Below are positions 5,996-8,092 of a stretch of DNA of 8,092 nucleotides, in pieces. Position 1 is the stretch's first letter, and the number at the start of each line of letters is the position of its first letter. The translations under genes and the position numbers were made by a program. This stretch comes from Bacillota bacterium (GTDB lineage: Bacteria; Bacillota; Clostridia; Lutisporales; Lutisporaceae), in NCBI GenBank assembly GCA_023405875.1, contig JAEXXN010000345.1:1-8092 (forward strand), read 5' to 3'. The notes beneath the pieces were generated by a model. That model had not been told where the DNA came from. It was given only the letters and a program-made list of their open reading frames with translations, and searched no databases.

Positions 5996-7861
5996 TCAGC
6001 AAAGTGCGGCATTGGCGTAATAAACAGCCCCAACCGCCTGTGCGAATTGTGCAACGGTATACTCTTCATTTTGCTCCAGCTGCTTCATAAGAGGCGAATA
6101 GCTCATGGTTTCATCTGCCGCTTCAAAGCTCAAGCCGGGTTTTATTTTTGCGGCACCTTTTTTTATCAGTTCAAAGCAGGTTTTGTTTTTAACCAATCTT
6201 CCGAAGAGGATCCTGGATTTGACCTCAGGGGTCAGCAGCCTTTCGGTTTCACACCAGGTAACCGCCAAATATTCGCCGATATCCATCCACAGCCTTCTTG
6301 CAGCAGCTTCCTCATCCCTTACGGCTGCGCCGGCTTCCCTGTCGGGCAGTCCCATCAGAAACTCCAGAAAAGGCTTGCGCATATCCCTTTGCTCCAGTTC
6401 GATATAAATACCTTTTCCGGCTCCGGAGCCTTTATATTTGATAAAGCCCCTCTGCTCAATTTCCTTGATAAGGTCAGGCCGCTCTTCTGTGAAATACTTT
6501 ATTGCCAGCCTGAAGGCTCCGCTCTGGCTGGCGTACTTTTGCAGCGTTCCCGCCAGATCGGTATTGAAGTTGTTTATGCTTCTTATATCATCCGGCTCGT
6601 ACTCCTTCTGGACATAGCTCCCCAGGTCTATAATCCAGTTATATACCTCCAGGGGGAGCTCCGGTATTTTACCTTCTCCGTCGACCCACCCGGTGCCGAG
6701 CTCTGTGCCCAGGGTATGGGCAAAAACTCCCTTTTCCGGATCAAAGCCTTTCCCGGAGGCAGCCCATTCCACTGCTGCCGTAAAGGATGCCATAGGTCCG
6801 TCATTTATATTTTTTACTATCTGTGAATATTTCCCGAGTCTTTCATTCAATCCGAGAAATTTTGCGAATTCCGCTTCATAATCAACTCCGGGATTATTTC
6901 TGATGCCTCTGGTCTTATAGGTCTCTCCCCCTATGATCCTGTCCTTTACTACAACATCCGGAAAACACATGCCTATGGCATCAATTGGGATAAGCTTCCC
7001 TTCAAGCAGCTTTTCTCCCTTTAACGATACAGCCCTGACAAATCCCCCCGGAGCAGCCTTATCCATGGCCCTTTCCAGTTCAGACCCAAGCCCCGCAAGC
7101 TCACCGGCCTTCAAGGCTTCAGCCCCAAGCCTGTCATAGCTTGCTTTCACCGCAAGGAGCCTGACCATATCGGTTATAGGGTCCATTATTTCATCCGCAG
7201 TACGGTAAATAGCCGGAAACCAGTCATATTCCTTTATATATTGAAGCTTGCCGTCCACAGCCAGGACGGCCTTTATGTCGGTGCCTCCTATATCGATACC
7301 GCACAGAGCTTTGTCCTCCAAGCCTTTGTATACTCTATGGAAAATATCCTGCTCATGCTTTTGTACACCATATTCATTAAATGCCCCAGGCATTTCCTTC
7401 CTGTCCCTGATCCTGAAATGAAAGCCTTTTGCTGCGGTAGCCTGTCCACTCCCCATACCGCCTATCATACGGTCAATTACATTTATGCACTTCCCGAAGC
7501 CTTGCCGTTCACTGAGCGGCAGCCTGACTCCAAAGGTTTTGTCCAGGGCCTTCAGCATTGAGCACAGCTTGTCCCTTGTGGAATCCACATAAAAGGTTAT
7601 ATACTCCCCTCCCAGGGCCGAAAGTATATTATAAACCTCCGCGTTTAAATAGGACTGTACGAAGGCTGTTTCTTCTCCGGTACAACCGTCAACAGCAGGT
7701 ATCCTTATTTTGAACACCTTATCTTCAGACCTTGAGATCAGCCTGTCAACAAGGACAATATCGTCGCTTTCCTCATCCTTCAGCTCCGAAAAAGCCTCAC
7801 GGACATGGTTTATATATACCGGCATATCTGCTTTTGCTTTTTTCAAAAATTCCTTTACCAT
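5996..7861 (-). CDS. ROK/ASKHA-type sugar-kinase-like protein with a large N-terminal extension
   Basis: A 621-residue protein, about twice the length of ordinary ROK kinases. Residues 1-185 match no domain I recognise. A ROK-like region starts near 185: GIDIGGTDIKAVL at 188-200 is the phosphate-1 loop (D190, G192-T194), NDGPMASFTAAVEW at 353-366 matches the ROK NDxxAAxxxE segment with D354 as the putative catalytic base, and LGTELGTGW at 384-392 matches the second phosphate loop. The ROK zinc motif CxCGxxGCxE and the ExGH substrate segment are not seen. The remaining roughly 200 residues (400-621) are also not typical. Function: possibly a kinase for an unknown substrate, or a non-catalytic nucleotide-binding or regulatory protein. 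ATG 7861 is preferred, with AAGGA 9 nt upstream; a TTG at 7864 is 6 nt from the same site and would add one residue. It follows the radical SAM gene by 51 nt with no terminator between, so cotranscription is likely. Confidence 0.8.
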   Translation of the reverse strand: MVKEFLKKAKADMPVYINHVREAFSELKDEESDDIVLVDRLISRSEDKVFKIRIPAVDGCTGEETAFVQSYLNAEVYNILSALGGEYITFYVDSTRDKLCSMLKALDKTFGVRLPLSERQGFGKCINVIDRMIGGMGSGQATAAKGFHFRIRDRKEMPGAFNEYGVQKHEQDIFHRVYKGLEDKALCGIDIGGTDIKAVLAVDGKLQYIKEYDWFPAIYRTADEIMDPITDMVRLLAVKASYDRLGAEALKAGELAGLGSELERAMDKAAPGGFVRAVSLKGEKLLEGKLIPIDAIGMCFPDVVVKDRIIGGETYKTRGIRNNPGVDYEAEFAKFLGLNERLGKYSQIVKNINDGPMASFTAAVEWAASGKGFDPEKGVFAHTLGTELGTGWVDGEGKIPELPLEVYNWIIDLGSYVQKEYEPDDIRSINNFNTDLAGTLQKYASQSGAFRLAIKYFTEERPDLIKEIEQRGFIKYKGSGAGKGIYIELEQRDMRKPFLEFLMGLPDREAGAAVRDEEAAARRLWMDIGEYLAVTWCETERLLTPEVKSRILFGRLVKNKTCFELIKKGAAKIKPGLSFEAADETMSYSPLMKQLEQNEEYTVAQFAQAVGAVYYANAALC

Positions 7862-7870
7862 CAAAGCACA

Positions 7871-7875
7871 TCCTT
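7871..7875 (-). promoter_or_regulatory. Ribosome binding site for the ROK-like gene
   Basis: AAGGA on the minus strand, 9 nt before ATG 7861 and 6 nt before the alternative TTG at 7864. Spacing slightly favours TTG while codon preference favours ATG; the products differ by one residue. Confidence 0.55.
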
Positions 7876-7912
7876 AGTTCAGATTTAACCTGCCAACTGC
7901 CGAAAACCTGAG

Positions 7913-8092
7913 TTATCCCCTTACTATGTTTATAATACCCTTACCTTCCAGGATAGCATTAAAGGCTTCCAGTTCATCTGTATTATACATCCCTGGGTTT
8001 TTATCAAAAATAAACTCTTTACCCATCAATTCATACTTGCTTTGAGCCAGGGGATTGTAATTTATCAGTTCTACCCTCACCCGGGGCGAAAG
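7913..8092 (-). CDS. Radical SAM, PFL/glycyl-radical-enzyme activase-like protein (C-terminal fragment, start off the right edge)
   Basis: The last 59 codons of an open frame that ends at TAA (7913-7915) and enters through the right edge. The residues VELINYNPLAQSKYELMGKE resemble the C-terminus of pyruvate-formate-lyase-activating enzymes and related glycyl-radical activases, where a strand followed by an LxYxxLGxxKYxxLGxxY-like segment ends the barrel. The tail FNAILEGKGIINIVRG also fits the final helix and strand of these enzymes. The diagnostic CxxxCxxC iron-sulfur motif would be N-terminal and lies outside the window, so the family call rests on this tail alone. The fragment reads without interruption and is truncated only by the window. 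It lies 51 nt upstream of the ROK-like gene in the same orientation. Confidence 0.65.
   Translation of the reverse strand, partial: LSPRVRVELINYNPLAQSKYELMGKEFIFDKNPGMYNTDELEAFNAILEGKGIINIVRG

Noticed and set aside
6047..6826. A 259-codon plus-strand open frame opposite the ROK-like gene
   Set aside because: Antisense to a gene with clear ASKHA motifs; no domain and no suitable ribosome binding site.

Overview
The window looks like part of a low-to-moderate GC Firmicutes chromosome, most likely an anaerobic Clostridia member. The reasons are strong AGGAGG-type ribosome binding sites, very AT-rich intergenic DNA with sigma-A-like promoters, frequent AGG/AGA/ATA codons, and the C-terminal end of what resembles a glycyl-radical-enzyme activase, a mark of anaerobes. 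This placement is inferred from style and gene content; there is no rRNA or tRNA in the window.

Layout. Positions 1-4380 (minus strand) hold a 2-oxo-acid (or acetoin) dehydrogenase complex operon, transcribed right to left in the order E2 (lipoyl acyltransferase), E3 (dihydrolipoyl dehydrogenase), E1. The E1 gene is an alpha-beta fusion cut off by the left edge. Positions 4381-4675 are a divergent intergenic region with a near-consensus promoter facing each way. Positions 4676-5924 (plus strand) hold a two-gene unit: an AroE-like (shikimate/quinate dehydrogenase superfamily) oxidoreductase with an altered substrate-binding loop, then a small glyoxalase-fold (VOC) metalloprotein. Positions 5928-5984 hold a bidirectional terminator between convergent genes. 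Positions 5996-7861 (minus strand) hold a large two-part protein with an unrecognised N-terminal region and a degenerate ROK/ASKHA sugar-kinase-like region. Just upstream in the same orientation, 7913-8092 is the C-terminal end of a radical SAM, PFL-activase-like protein cut off by the right edge.

How the genes may work together. E1, E2 and E3 form a complete oxidative decarboxylation complex making an acyl-CoA and NADH; the substrate cannot be fixed from sequence alone. The divergent AroE-like/VOC pair shares the regulatory region and may be co-regulated or prepare a substrate, but that is inference. The ROK-like protein and the radical SAM protein form a separate probable operon.

Most worth a second look: the ROK-like fusion next to a radical SAM activase-like gene, the AroE-like enzyme with its remodelled shikimate pocket, and the unusual E2-E3-E1(alpha-beta) architecture with insertions in E1 and a possible second half-copy of the subunit-binding domain in E2. 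No mobile element, CRISPR array, structural RNA gene or riboswitch was recognised.
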